64,000 nt of DNA, taken from NCBI GenBank assembly GCA_027625915.1, contig JANTQA010000012.1, positions 11,990,501-12,054,500 of the forward strand, given 5' to 3'. The DNA comes from Anaeramoeba flamelloides. Its lineage: Eukaryota > Metamonada > Anaeramoebidae. Positions 1 to 11,744 of this stretch are shown here, in pieces (within the stretch, counting starts at the first letter, position 1; every line of letters starts with the position of its first letter). A program made the translations under genes and the position numbers. Below the pieces are notes generated by a model, which saw nothing but the letters and a program-made list of their open reading frames with translations, made no database searches and had not been told where the DNA came from.

Positions 1-344
1 TAGAAAACTTTTTTTGGTCACACTTTTTTTGGCCACACTTTTTTAAAAATACATTATTTAAAGCTTTTTTTTTTTAATTCTATTTTTAGGTAATATTTTC
101 TATTACTGTTTGAAAATTATAAATTAGATCCATTTTCAAAAATTTAGTTTTCATCAATATGAAGAGTGTTTATCAAAAGCATCCATGAAATGGTTCTAAT
201 TTAATATAAAGAAATGTTTAAAAGTTGCAATGATATGTAGGACCACGAAATTTTCACAAAAAGTTGGTTTTAAAAATGATAAAAAATCATTTAACATTGA
301 AACAAAAAATTTGTTATTCTGTACATATTATGCATTGAAAAAAA

Positions 345-1545
345 TTCTTGCCATGAAAATAAGTCCTGTCATCATTTTTTTGATTGTTAATATTAGGAAA
401 ATTGTTATGGAATTTCTTTTATTTTAAAATCAATCACTTTTTAGAACTAAACAAATTTTTTTTATGGACTCAGTAATAAACCTACCCAAAGTTCATTAAG
501 GTGAGGGTACCTATAGAATACTCAATTAAATTGTTTGATAACCTAAATAGATCTACCTATTTTGAAAAAAAATAAAGTTTTATGGAGGTTTGTTATAGGT
601 TTGGCAATCATAATTTTTATTCTTGTTTTTTGATTAGTTGAATATTGTTTTAAACTAGTGTAATTTAATTAATCATCATTTAAATAAGTAATGAGTTATA
701 ATTTTCAGAGTTTGATTCTTTAAATAAAAGGGGGTTGGCATAACTTGCAAATTATTGCAAAATGCGAAAATTTGCAAAATTTTATTAATATTATTCTAAA
801 GATTGTGGGTGAATTGAATTGGTATCTCAGAGGCTTGTAGTGTTCCTGTGTATTGCTACACGATTGTAATAAAATGTTAGGAAATGTCAGAGGTATGACA
901 ATTTTTAATTGTGTAACATTAGTAAATTCCATCGTTATGACAATTTTTTAATTAGTAACATTTGTGAAAATGTCATTAGTCCGAAATTGTCATAACTATG
1001 ACATTTTTTTTAGATAGTATATTTACATATTTTAGATTCAGAGTAGGTAAGGTACGTAAGGTACGTAAGGCCGAATGAATGTATTTTGATTTTTGATGCA
1101 TAGAAAAACCGCTGATTTGTCTTGGATAGGGTAAGGTAAGGTATTGGTGAGTATTACTTGCTATTTTCTGGATTTTTCCGAAATGTCATAGTTATGACAA
1201 TTTCGAACTAATGACATTTTCACAAATGTTACTAATTAAAAAATTGTCATAACGATGGAATTTACTAATGTTACACAATTAAAAATTGTCATACATATGA
1301 CATTTCCTAACATTTTTCAACTATTATGAAGTAACGTATTGAAATGCTACAGGCCTATAAGATACAAATTCAATTCGCCCACAATCTTTAGAATAATATT
1401 AATAATAATTTTGCAAATTTTCGCAGGTTATACTTACAGCCTTAAAAAAAGGATTTGATTTTAAATAAATGAAATAACAAATCAATTTTTCTAATATTAA
1501 CAATCAATAATGATGCCCAGGTTTTACTTACATGTCCTGATTTTT
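345..1545. repeat. MITE family A copy, split by a foldback element
   Basis: Left part (345-725) and right part (1441-1545) match, in order, the uninterrupted family A copy at 56140-56600. Shared landmarks are the end sequence with 'ttgttaatattaggaaaatt' near 390, the middle 'taataaacctaccc' near 475 and the right-end 'ctaatattaacaatca' near 1492. The middle is occupied by the foldback element at 733-1441, so this is a nested insertion. No coding capacity is seen. Confidence 0.6.
733..1441. repeat. Foldback (long inverted repeat) element
   Basis: Two arms of about 250 bases (about 750-1010 and 1175-1435) are reverse complements with scattered mismatches. For example 'attctaaagattgtgggtga' at 792 pairs with 'cgcccacaatctttagaat' at 1376. 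The arms contain several copies of a short motif of the type 'gtcataactatgacatt', itself palindromic. The loop of about 165 bases holds a short direct repeat, 'ggtacgtaaggtacgtaagg', near 1050. It lies inside a family A MITE. It probably moved as a non-autonomous DNA element; no transposase is visible. Confidence 0.7.
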
Positions 1546-1642
1546 TTCAAGACTAATCCTTTCGTGTCTTTAGAAAATTGCATTTGTTGCAAATTTTTGT
1601 TAAATTGAAAAATTTTTCATAAAGTTGAAGATTTATCTCTTT

Positions 1643-2369
1643 ACCGTTCGGGAAAAAAAGTGAAACAGGGAAAAAAGATCAACACGGTTTTTAAATGAAA
1701 ACCATAATAGAACCTGAAAATTCAAAAGTAAGATCAATTAATAAAAGAAAAAAATAATGATTCAAAACAAAAAAGAGGATTAAGCACAATAATAATTTTT
1801 ATAATACTATCTTTTCAAGGGGTTTTCTTTGATTGATCAATTATTTGAAAATTTATGAAAAATTTGAATTTTTTTGAGATCTCCAAAAATACTCAGATTT
1901 AATGGTGATAAGAAAGTAGATTTAAATTGTGTTTGTTGATTTGATTGAAAATAATATAATGGATTATTTTTTGAAGTTAATTGGTTTCTTCTTTTAATTG
2001 ATTTTACTTTTCGTTTTCAGGTTCTATTAATGTTACCAATAAAAAATCGTGTTGTTCTTTTTTTCCCCGTTTGAATTTTTTTCCCGAACGGTGATTATTT
2101 TTGAAATTGTTACTGTGGTTTTGGAGGATCTCAAAAATAGTCAATTTTTTCAAAAAATTTTGAATGATAAAATAATCAAAGAAAACCCCATTACCAAAAG
2201 AGAGTATTAAAAAAACTGTTATTGTGTTGAATCCTCCATTTTGTCTTGAATTATTTATTTTTTCTTTTATTAATAGATTTTACTTTTGAATTTTCGGGTT
2301 CTATTAAGGTTTTCTTTTAAAAACAGTGTTGATCTTTTTTTCCCTGGTTCACTTTTTTTCCCAAATGGT
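1643..2369. repeat. MITE family C, compound copy with three ends
   Basis: The left end 'ccgttcgggaaaaaaagtg' (1643) is matched in reverse by 'ttttttcccgaacggtg' (2075-2092), giving an element of about 450 bases. A second inverted end, 'cactttttttcccaaatggt' (about 2350-2369), closes a larger 727-base unit. Subterminal 'ggttctattaa' and 'gatcaattattt' blocks recur in mirror order. A simpler copy lies at 62278-62690. No gene is present. Confidence 0.6.
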
Positions 2370-3331
2370 TAGTTTGATTTCTTAAACTCTTTTGTTGAAA
2401 TTTCCCACAACAATAATTGAGATCTTTAATTTGTTTTTTTTCGAAATTGGTCGTATTTAAACTTTTACAAATTTACAGTTATAAAAAATTGGTTTGAAAA
2501 AAGAGATAATTTTGTCCTTAGGAGCTTCAATGACATTAGATTATGGGGTATGTTGTTGGTAGACATTTTTACAAGAATGTGTACAATTTACTATTGACCA
2601 CCTTCGCTTGAAAATGATCATTGACCAACCAAAATTTGTTAATATTCAAAGTGGTTTAATTCAAGACTTAAGCACCACATTATGGTTTGTAGTTTTTTTA
2701 GAGTAGATCTAAAAAGAAAAACGAAAAAAACAACATTTTTTGCAAAAAAATCATTTTGATCTGTGGACAAAAGATCGTATTCGACTTAACTTGTTGTTCC
2801 CCACATTTTTTCTCATCAAATTCGAAATTTTTTCATATACTCTTCAGGAAAAATAAAGTATTAATTAATTTGAAAATCCCTTTGTAAGGGTATTTAGTAC
2901 ATTCAATTAGAATTTTTAAATCACCAAAAAAGAGGGTTTAGTTTTTAAAAACACAAAAAAAAAAAAAAAAAAAAAAAGGTAAGACAAGAATCTGCGATAA
3001 TAAATGCGTGTTAATTTTGAAACACAAATTTCTCGAATTATATAATTGGTGAATAACTCACAGTTTAAAGGTCTTTTGGATGCAATTGTCAAAACAAGAT
3101 CTTTGTAATTATTTAGTTCTTTTTATTTTTTCATCTCTTTAATTTTAGAATTTTTTTCTTTTTTTTTATTTCTTTGTTTGTTGGCTTTGAAACACAAATG
3201 TGTTTTTGAAAAAAAATTAGTTTGGTGTTTAAAAAGATTTCAAAACATGAAGGTTTAGAATTTTCAAATAGTGCCTTTTTGTTTGTTTGAAAATTATTTT
3301 TCTTTTTTTTTCGAAAATACAAAAGAAAGAA
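2370..3331. other. AT-rich spacer, no gene seen
   Basis: The sequence holds a run of about 22 A near 2955 and no open frame of coding character. It probably contains the 3' flank of the SH3 gene that ends at 3332 on the minus strand. Confidence 0.4.
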
Positions 3332-3640
3332 TTAAGTATAAAGGTTACTTGGGAAAATGCCTTCTTCACCTGTTCGGACATTCATTCCAAAGCACCACCT
3401 AGAATCTGAATCATTCTTGTCATTTAAATTAATGAGGTCACCGCGTAAAAAAGTAAGAACACCTCGATGTTTAGCAAAATAATCAAATTTTGCAACACAA
3501 GTCATGGACAAAGATTGGAAAAAATGACGATTTATATTGAATAAGAAAACATGTGCTTTGTTGAACTTTACTCTCAAATAATTGCATTTAAATTTAACTC
3601 CTTTGAATTTTCCATAAAAACTCTCAAGAACTTTTTTCAT
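3332..3640 (-). CDS. SH3-domain protein, 3' exon (partial gene model)
   Basis: The C-terminal half is a clear SH3 domain. It has an ALYDY-type start (VAKFDYFAK), the acidic RT-loop motif LRGDLINL, a conserved tryptophan in SRWCFGMN, the loop GEEGIFPSN, and an end at LYT-stop. SH3 domains bind proline-rich peptides and are common in cytoskeletal and membrane-traffic adaptors. The frame stays open for about 45 residues before the domain and slightly beyond the first ATG, so this is probably the last exon of a longer gene. Coding-like pieces with plausible splice borders lie upstream at 4864-4817 and 4621-4523, but I could not join them in frame. The SH3 call is firm; the start and the full protein are unknown. 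Confidence 0.7.
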   Translation of the reverse strand: MKKVLESFYGKFKGVKFKCNYLRVKFNKAHVFLFNINRHFFQSLSMTCVAKFDYFAKHRGVLTFLRGDLINLNDKNDSDSRWCFGMNVRTGEEGIFPSNLYT

Positions 3641-6230
3641 AACTTGAAGTTGTTTTTGCTTTTTTTTGCCAACAAAGGCATTTCTTTTAGGAAAAACTAA
3701 TTACTCTGTTGGTTGGAAAAGTTGACTAAGCAACTTGTTATAAATGTTTTTTTCGGAATCAGTTTTTTTTGATTGTTCAAAAACAGAAAAATAGTGGTAA
3801 AAGTTGATAAGTCAAGTTATTTTATTTAAAACGATATTTGGATTGGAACAAATATGAGAAAGTAATCCCAATTTGGCTTTCTGAAATTAAAGGCTATTTT
3901 TACAATTTCAAGAAAAGCGAAAAGCATTTTAGAATTACCGCGTTTAATCATACCTTTTTCTCTTTTGGTTTCTCAAAAGGATTTTCTTTGAAACAAAATA
4001 TCTCTTGTAATAAAGTGGTTCGTTCAATGCTTTATTTTTCATAATAGAGGCTTATGATACTAGTAAAACAAAAATAATTTTAAAGCCTTTGGATAAAACC
4101 ACACTATTTTTCACAGAAATCTCTTTTGGAGGACTTTTAATCCTTTCAAGTTTTTTTAAGTTTTATTCTTTTAAGGTCAATCGGAATTCTGAGTTATATG
4201 GGAACGGAAAGTCAATGTAATAAACTGAAAAATGAATTAAAAGAGATTTTTTCACAGTAAAGTAAAACATCCTCATTGTATTAAGATTTTTTTTTTTGAT
4301 CAAAAAACCTTTCAGATTCTCAAAGAAGGTAAAAGTGAAAATACTCGTTTTTTCCTCTTAGTTGTTTTACTTTCTACTTTATCTGAAAGAATATTTCGAA
4401 CGAATGTTACAAACTCAAGAATATTTGAAAATGAATTAGAAAGTAAGCAGAGTAAGAGGTATTTTGATTTTCAAAATTTGGAGAGAGACTTTGTCGGCTT
4501 GAAGTAGTCAAATTTTCAATACTTGTTGTGAGTTGGACAAATAATTGGTGATATTATTTGCCATATTTTTTGGTTTTGATGGTTCATAGAGTAAAAAAAG
4601 TAGTTTTTTATTTTTAACCATTAATTTTTTTTTTATTGTGATTCAAACAATAAATGTTTTATTTTATATTTTGTTAAATCTGAATTGTTTTTTTCAAACT
4701 AACTTCCAAAAGATAATGAAGTCTTTAATTTTTAATTCCAAAGGGTCAGTAAAAATAAATACAATATCTAAAAAAAAATTTTCAAATATAAAAGATCTAC
4801 TCAAGTGTAATCTTACTTTTCCATTCTATTCTTCAAATGGGCTAGAACGGTATCAAGTTGGATACTGAGAAAGAATTTGAGATTTTTCTGTTTGATACCC
4901 GTATTTGTATTTTGAATTGTGAAAAAAATTTTACTTCCTTTATTAGATTTTTCCTCACTCAGTAGAGGTTTCAAGTAGTAGTTGTAATTTGCCACTCTAT
5001 ATATAAAAAACATAAATCAAAAAATAAAGTGAAAATTTTTACCGCTTATACTTAAAAGACCAGGATAGTAGCATATCAAAAAAAGTTTGATTACACTACT
5101 ATGATCAAGAAAGAATGATTGCATATTATTATATACTACAACCTTTATGTACCAATTAGATCTTAGAATTTGTATTTTTTCCTTTCTTTGTGTATGGATT
5201 ATTAAATTTGTCTAAACACAAAATGCAATTTATTCATTACAAATTGAAAAAATTAGAATACAAAAATCTCGAAAAAAAATAAAACACTACTATTTAAATC
5301 AAAACAACTTATTATTGATTTATCCTCAAGTTAAAACATATCTTTATATTTGTAACCTTTTCTAAAAAAAATATCCAATGAAACTCCAAGTTTTAAAAAT
5401 TTACTTTTCCATTAAATACATGTAATAAATATGATTATTACAGAAGGTTTCGAATCTTAAAAAAAACAGGAACCCCCCCTCCAAAAAAAAAAAAAAAAAA
5501 AAAAAAACACAAAAATAACAATTATTTTTTTGTTAATTTTTTGAAGAATTTATTAAAATTGAAAATATCACTTCAATGATACATTTCTTAAAAGATTGTA
5601 TAATTTTGAAAAAAAATACAAAATATTATAAATACTGATAAATTCTAATTAATTTCAAAAAATTTTTAGTTCAATTTCCATTTTTGATAAATATTTGCAC
5701 TGTCAACTTCTCAAACAGTCTCAGGGCAAAGAATATTTTAAAAGAACACGAATTTTACAGAGTTTCTGAACACTTGACCACATAAAATACTTTAAGTATG
5801 ATCAGAATAATTTCAAAAAGGAAAATCAAGTAAAAATTTCCAAATATAAATTGGAAATTATCAGTAATTTAAATTAAAAAAACAGAGCTGTAATAAATCA
5901 ATTTTATATAATTACTTTTCAAATTATTTTCACTATTTTTTTTTCATTTCGATTAAGTTAAACTCACCCAAAGATATATATGACATCATCAACTTGTTTA
6001 ACCATTACTATTTAGAGGATACTGATGATTTTTTAATCTTTTACAGTGGAAATATAAATATTTTTTGAATTTGATTTTACCTAAACCTCAAGACCTTGGG
6101 TACAAAATGAGATAGAAATATCATTTTAAAAAAAATCTCTATTTTTTCATTCAACTTTTAAAAAACTAATTCAATTGTTACTTTTTGAGAATAAATAGAA
6201 AATACAAACAAAATAAAAAAATTTGGTTTT
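3641..6230. other. AT-rich spacer with weak minus-strand exon candidates
   Basis: Possible small exons lie at 4864-4817 (acceptor after ttctttctcag, donor gtaaga) and 4621-4523 (33 codons, contains LYEPSKPKN, donor gtattg). They could belong to the SH3 gene but I could not assemble them. Open frames on the plus strand here (3838-4044, 4638-4868) lack coding character. A C6 run followed by about 25 A is at 5470-5507. Confidence 0.3.
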
Positions 6231-6231
6231 C

Positions 6232-6480
6232 TTTTTTTTTTATTATTTAAGGGAGGAGTTATTAGCCCCTCTCGTGTGCCCAAATTCCTAAATTTTTATT
6301 TAGGAATCTTATTAAAGACTAAAAGATAAGTTTATTATCTACTAAGGCTAATAAACTTGATGAATCTTTTTTTATAATAATATTTTCAATATTATTATTT
6401 TTTAATATATTAGATATATTAATTTTTTTTAATTCAGATATTCAGATTTTACGATTATTTTCATAGGCTGAGCAATTCCA
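6232..6480 (-). mobile_element. LINE-like 3' end fragment
   Basis: Read on the minus strand, this matches the 3' end of the longer fragment at 28081-29830. A coding-like tail with the pattern RFLNKNL is followed by a small hairpin (aggggctaataactcctccc) and an A tail (T run on the plus strand at 6232-6241). The shared coding tail, shared 3' hairpin and terminal A tract suggest a 5'-truncated non-LTR retrotransposon. The class is inferred from the larger copy. Confidence 0.45.
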
Positions 6481-6968
6481 TAGAAAAAATTTGGTTTTCT
6501 TTAATATTTATTTCAAAATAAATTATTTAAATTTTCATTCATCTTTCTGAAAAAAGATATATTAAAATCAGATAACTTTTCAATTTTTTAATAATCTTAA
6601 ACAACCATAAATTATTAATTCAACTTTTAGAATGGGGAACTAGACTGGTTTATTTTAATTCTTTGAATCTGATTTTAATTGGAAAGTCCAATGAAAATTT
6701 TGATCTTTTTATTTTTGAAAAACACAATAATAATAAGTTCCTCACCCTATTTTATTAAATCAAGAAACAAAAGATTTTATTTTTTTTTACTTTTGTTTCT
6801 TATTCAGAAAAGGAACCAAGACCAAAATTTTCATTCCTTCAAAATACAAACGAAAAACCAACCAAGAAATAGAAAATAAAATTGAAAAACAAACTCCTTT
6901 TTATCAAAAATAAAAAAAAACAAAAACGTAAACCTCAAGCTACTTTAAGTAATTAAGCATTTTTTGAA
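6481..6968. other. 5' flank of the MYND-like gene
   Basis: Very AT-rich leader. The 66-codon open frame at 6679-6879 has no recognisable domain and reads like low-complexity flank. The sequence just before the start at 6969 is A-rich. Confidence 0.35.
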
Positions 6969-9900
6969 ATGACAAAAATACAGGATCGAGCGCTATTTTG
7001 TGAATACCTACCAAACACATTGTTAGTTGGGAATGGAAAAAAGCATACCCGATCTGAGGGCACCTTATTATTAATCTTTGAATCTGGATCTGTTTGTTGT
7101 TATCCAATTAATGACAAAACATTAAGATCGATTTCAGAGTATGCTGTAGCTTTGTCTACAGAATCTACTTTAAAACCAAGAAACAAGTCAAAAATTGAGT
7201 ATTCCTCTATTGACGCGCAATTACCACGAAAGGATTTAGTCAAGATAGATGTTTTGAAATTCCCCAAAAGAACCAATGGAACACCAATCCATCCACGAAA
7301 GATTGCTTTAAGCCCAAACAAAAAGTTCTTATTAATTATTGGTGTGGAGTATTCAAAACAGAGAAGGCTGATTGTGTATAAAATCCTTTCAAATTCAAAG
7401 GATCCTCTTCAACCGATCTTTTATGATCGTTCATTGGCATATTTTGATGCCTGTTTTAGTTCAGATTCAAAAAATTTAATTGCATTACCCTCGAGGTTTC
7501 CTGGTTTTGTTTTTATGTTCAAATTGCCAAAGCCACAAAATTTGTGGAATAATCTTTATTTCCATGACAGTTCCGAATTCGTTCCAATCTCGAGCCGATC
7601 GAGGTTCACTCCTCGCTCTTGTGGCCCTTTGTTTGTAATTGGACCTGCGAAAAATAGTTTTGGAAAGCCTTTAGAGATGACCCACATTTCGGGTAGTGTA
7701 AATTCAAAATTACACACTTTTTCAACACAAAAAAAACCTCAAAAAACTACAACTACCCATAAACAGAATAAGAATAAGAATAAACAAGAAATTAAAGGAA
7801 AAAATGAAAAACAAAAACAAGAAACAAGAGAAGAATTAAAAGAATCAAAAGAAGAAAAAGAAGAAGAGGTAGAAGTAGAACAAAGATCAGAGAGTGACTT
7901 TGTAACTTGGAACGATTTGGGCTATGGGGAGTATTGCCTATGGTCTTTAAAATCGGCAAAATATGTTTATAAAAATTATTCTTTTTTAGAAAAAAAATTT
8001 GTGAACAAAGATAAATTAAATATTGAAAAACAATTTGAAGAAATTTATGATGACAGTGATGATTCTGAGTGTTATTATGAAGATAACAGTTCAGAAGATT
8101 ATTATTATTCTTCAACCGAATCATCAGATGAACTCAACAAATTGAAATGGAATGATAATCGTAATGACTGGTCGTTGGACGATGAAGATGATGATGATGA
8201 TGATGATGATGAAAATGATGATGAAGAATATGATGAATATTCATTTGAATATAGTGATCAGGTTTCTGAAATTGAAGATTTACAAATCACTGAATCAACA
8301 AAAAAAGAAACAAACATTAATAATAATAAAAAACTTGATAATACAACAATCAAAAATAATTCACTGCGATCAGAAACTCAAAAAAATGAAAATGAAAATA
8401 AAAATAACGAAAATCCTCAAAAAAATGAAGAAGCAATTCCACAAACCGAACCAAAGAATCAAAAAGAAATTAATGATGAACTTGTACATTCCAAACAATT
8501 CAAAGAAAATAAAACACTTGGAGAAAAGGAAGAATCACATAAAGAAGAACATAAAAATTACACCAATACCAAAAATAACAATAGAATTAGTAATAACAAT
8601 AATAAAAACGCAGTTGAAAACGAAAATGGGAATATAAATAATAATAATGAGAATGAAAAATTAAATATTAATAATAACCAAGTAGAAAAGCATGAAGATG
8701 AAAGTGAAGAATGGGATGATGGTGATGATGACGGTGATAGTGATGGTGGTGACGACGGGGGTGATGGTGAAGAAAGTGATGAGGTAGAAGATAATAGGTT
8801 TTTAAACAATCAAAGGAGGGGAAGAAGGAAAGAAAGGAAAGGCAATAAAAGAGATGGGTTTTATTTTTACAAAAATTTTGAATATTTCCCAAGAATATTA
8901 TTCCCAAGTGTTCATAAAACTGATCAAATAAATGAAAAAACACAACCAACAGCATATATTTTGGATATGAAATTTTCCCCACCGTCGTATTCAATTATAA
9001 ACGAAGGTTATGATGGGGATGATGAAGAAGATGAAACGGAAAAAGAAATCACATTTCCAATTGAGAATAAATACGAAAATACCAAATTGCTTGCTGTCAT
9101 AATAAGGCATTCCTTCCGTAATAGCAGTGACAACGGGATTGGTATTTCTATGGTTGACGGGTCTGTACCCAAAAGGCAAGACATTGACGACCCGGAAGAA
9201 ATTAAAAAAAATCAAAGGATGCAAACAAAAAAAGGCTCGGAATCGTCACTTAAATCAAGCATTGAGTTAAAAGATTTAGGAAACCATTTAAAAGTAATGT
9301 ACCATAAAAGCATGAACCAAAAAAATGCAATTTGGTACCGGGCAAGCGAATCTTCCGATCGAAATGATTTGCTGTGTTCCAAATGGACAAACACCATGCT
9401 GATCGGCCAAGCACCATCAGCTTCAATTGTGCTACGTGGGAAGGGCGTGTATGAACTAGTTGACTACAGCTACGGGTCTGAATTCCAGGCACTTTATAGC
9501 TACTTTGTCAAAAATGTTGTGAACTTTGTAACAGTGACAAGTTATCATAGATTTTGGTTAACAAAAACTGGTGAACTGAGATTGATCATCGTAAATCCGA
9601 CAGTGCCCTCTTTACACCCAGAATGGAAACACATTTTTAATACAAGTGGAAACCAAAAAATGGATAATTACTTATATAGGCAAATCGGGAGAAGAGTTGG
9701 CTATTATATTAATAAAATTGAAGATAAACTTTCAGATACCCGCGGTGGCAGAACAAAGGGTGGACGCTCGAAGGGTAGAAGAGGCGGCAAACAATACAAC
9801 AGTAATAATAATGATAATAAAAGAGTTTTTGGTGGGTTTGGGTTATGTGAATCCTGTGTTGGCCTACATTTGTATAGATGCTTTTTTTGTGGTACATTAT

Positions 9901-10019
9901 TAACTAGACCTTTGCAATGTGGAATGACACTTTCCGCAGTTTATTGTTCAAAAGAATGCCAGGCCAATCATTGGAAAACTTGGAAAATGAGAATAACTCA
10001 TCACGAATTAAAAAAATAA
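6969..10019 (+). CDS. Large acidic protein with beta-propeller-like segments and a C-terminal MYND-like zinc finger
   Basis: Uninterrupted 1016-codon frame. Residues 1 to about 240 contain short hydrophobic strands with repeat-like SPNKKFLLIIGVE and SSDSKNLIAL motifs, suggesting WD40-like blades. About 260-310 is lysine/glutamate-rich, and 357-424 and 576-608 are strongly acidic (long Asp runs). About 440-570 is Asn/Lys/Glu-rich filler. A second globular region spans about 625-950. Residues 959-1010 carry a cysteine cluster, CESC...CFFC...YCSKEC...HW, typical of MYND zinc fingers, which bind short proline-containing peptides. Two features are unusual: a 17-residue insertion before YCSKEC, and the usual final His/Cys pair replaced, with a later HH that might serve instead. 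MYND-like is well supported, the propeller only moderately. Function unknown; probably a protein-interaction scaffold. Confidence 0.8.
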   Translation: MTKIQDRALFCEYLPNTLLVGNGKKHTRSEGTLLLIFESGSVCCYPINDKTLRSISEYAVALSTESTLKPRNKSKIEYSSIDAQLPRKDLVKIDVLKFPKRTNGTPIHPRKIALSPNKKFLLIIGVEYSKQRRLIVYKILSNSKDPLQPIFYDRSLAYFDACFSSDSKNLIALPSRFPGFVFMFKLPKPQNLWNNLYFHDSSEFVPISSRSRFTPRSCGPLFVIGPAKNSFGKPLEMTHISGSVNSKLHTFSTQKKPQKTTTTHKQNKNKNKQEIKGKNEKQKQETREELKESKEEKEEEVEVEQRSESDFVTWNDLGYGEYCLWSLKSAKYVYKNYSFLEKKFVNKDKLNIEKQFEEIYDDSDDSECYYEDNSSEDYYYSSTESSDELNKLKWNDNRNDWSLDDEDDDDDDDDENDDEEYDEYSFEYSDQVSEIEDLQITESTKKETNINNNKKLDNTTIKNNSLRSETQKNENENKNNENPQKNEEAIPQTEPKNQKEINDELVHSKQFKENKTLGEKEESHKEEHKNYTNTKNNNRISNNNNKNAVENENGNINNNNENEKLNINNNQVEKHEDESEEWDDGDDDGDSDGGDDGGDGEESDEVEDNRFLNNQRRGRRKERKGNKRDGFYFYKNFEYFPRILFPSVHKTDQINEKTQPTAYILDMKFSPPSYSIINEGYDGDDEEDETEKEITFPIENKYENTKLLAVIIRHSFRNSSDNGIGISMVDGSVPKRQDIDDPEEIKKNQRMQTKKGSESSLKSSIELKDLGNHLKVMYHKSMNQKNAIWYRASESSDRNDLLCSKWTNTMLIGQAPSASIVLRGKGVYELVDYSYGSEFQALYSYFVKNVVNFVTVTSYHRFWLTKTGELRLIIVNPTVPSLHPEWKHIFNTSGNQKMDNYLYRQIGRRVGYYINKIEDKLSDTRGGRTKGGRSKGRRGGKQYNSNNNDNKRVFGGFGLCESCVGLHLYRCFFCGTLLTRPLQCGMTLSAVYCSKECQANHWKTWKMRITHHELKK

Positions 10020-10151
10020 ACATTTATGAAATTTTTTCTTTTTAATTTTCATTTTTTATTTTTTTTTTTAGTTTTTGGTTAATATTATTTTAAAAAACAG
10101 TTTATAATTGAAATCCATTTTATAAATCCTGACTCGCCTGAAAGAATAAAT

Positions 10152-10193
<42 letters not shown>

Positions 10194-11119
10194 CTACGAA
10201 CCAAAAAACACTAAAAATGAAAAACTGATCAAATACTTTCCATTAATACAATTAAAAAAACAAAATGATAAAATAAAAATAAATAAAGTTTCAATTTAGC
10301 TTTTTCTTGAAAACATTTTTTGCCAAAATCCTTGATTTCAACCTTGAAATTATGTATATTTTTAGATACACTATCTTGTTTTAACTCATTTACAAAAAAC
10401 AAATTCTAAATTATGGGAATTTTCTTTTCACAAAAGGCACTAATTTGGTCCTCAAATGTTTTTTTTTAGTTTTAAATGGTAAAATTAAAAAAAAGTTAAA
10501 CTAAAAGGATAAACTTTCTGGAAAAGCATTCTAATTTAATATATTAACTTATTCTTTTATTTCAAACTTTTCTCAACCCCCAATTTTTCAAAAAAAAATA
10601 AAAAAGTGCACACTAATTCCAAAATATATTTTCGATATTCAAAAGTTGAGAGTGTTTTTATTCTAAAAAAAATTATCACAGTGTTTAATTGAATTAAGTT
10701 AGTTCTTAATTTCGAAGAATATTAATCAGAAAAAAATAGTGCTTAATTTTATTAAGGACACACACACACATATATATATATATATACATAAACTCCATTT
10801 CAAAATATTTGACCCATTAAAAATCAAATTTTGAAAATAAATATTTTTATAAATTGCAGTTATCTATTATAATAAAAAATTTAGAATTTTAATATTCAGT
10901 TCTATTCACTAGAAATAATTGTTTTTGGTCTAAAAATAAAATTAATAAAAAAAAAAAAAAAAAATAAATAAATAAAATTGTGCCATTTATTCTGAAATTT
11001 AATTTATATAAATATATATACATATTCATTTGTATTCAAGAATAACTAATGATTAAATCTAATTAATAATTCACTTTTAAATTATTCAAAACAGAAAAAA
11101 AGCCTAATATATCAAAAAA
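10020..11119. repeat. AT-rich spacer with microsatellites
   Basis: It contains an uninterrupted (TA)n tract at about 10153-10189 and a (CA)n-(TA)n tract at about 10758-10786. No gene is seen. Confidence 0.6.
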
Positions 11120-11670
11120 TTCAAGCCAAAAAAAAAGAAAAAATCTTTAAAAAATTTCAATCAGATTCAGAATAATTTTGAGAATTTTCATTTAAAAGGG
11201 AAAATAAATAATAATCAGACCCAACAGATTCATCCAATAAATCTTTTTTTCTGAAGAGGAATTCAAAAAACATCCTTTTTTCAAGTCAACAGTAGAATAA
11301 AACGAATTTAATAAATATAGGAATTTAGAATTCATTTTGGATATCCTGAGAAATATCAGTTAATTTTTAATCAAAAATTCTCTAAACAAAAGTATTTCAT
11401 GAAGAATTAAAAATAAATACTAAGTAAAGAAGAAGTAATTATATCAAAATTTTCAGATAAGATCAAGGAATAAATAATATTTATTTGTTTTTAGTTGATC
11501 AATTTTTTACATTGTTTTAATTTATATTTGAAAGTGTATGAAAATATATTATACTAGGATTGATTAAACTCCCTTATTTATGAAAATATTAAGGTATTTC
11601 GAAAAATAATTCATTTGAAGAATTCAGTTTCTGATAGATGGAGACATTCAAAATTTGCAAAATAGACTTA
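11120..11670. repeat. Long dispersed repeat LDR-1, partial copy
   Basis: It matches in order the segments around 23640-24000 and 38830-39360. Landmarks are 'gattcagaataattttga', 'aataaatctttttttctga', 'agtaaagaagaagtaatta' and 'atattatactagga'. Identity is estimated by eye at about 70-80%. No coding frame or terminal repeat is seen, so the class is unknown. Confidence 0.55.
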
Positions 11671-11744
11671 ATATCTTAAATTAAAAAAAAAACGATCAAA
11701 AAAATAATAATACCATAATCAATTGAAGCAGTGAAAAAAATACA

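Noticed and set aside
4523-4864. BAR domain in front of the SH3 domain
   Set aside because: Two pieces (LDTVLAHLKNRMEK and LYEPSKPKN) recall BAR helices, but the frames could not be joined and a stop lies before the second without an acceptor.
7792-8124. 110-codon Leu-rich minus-strand frame
   Set aside because: Antisense of the charged linker of the MYND-like gene.
8152-8637. 161-codon methionine/lysine-rich open frame on the plus strand
   Set aside because: It is a shadow of the acidic Asp/Asn repeats of the MYND-like gene in another frame.
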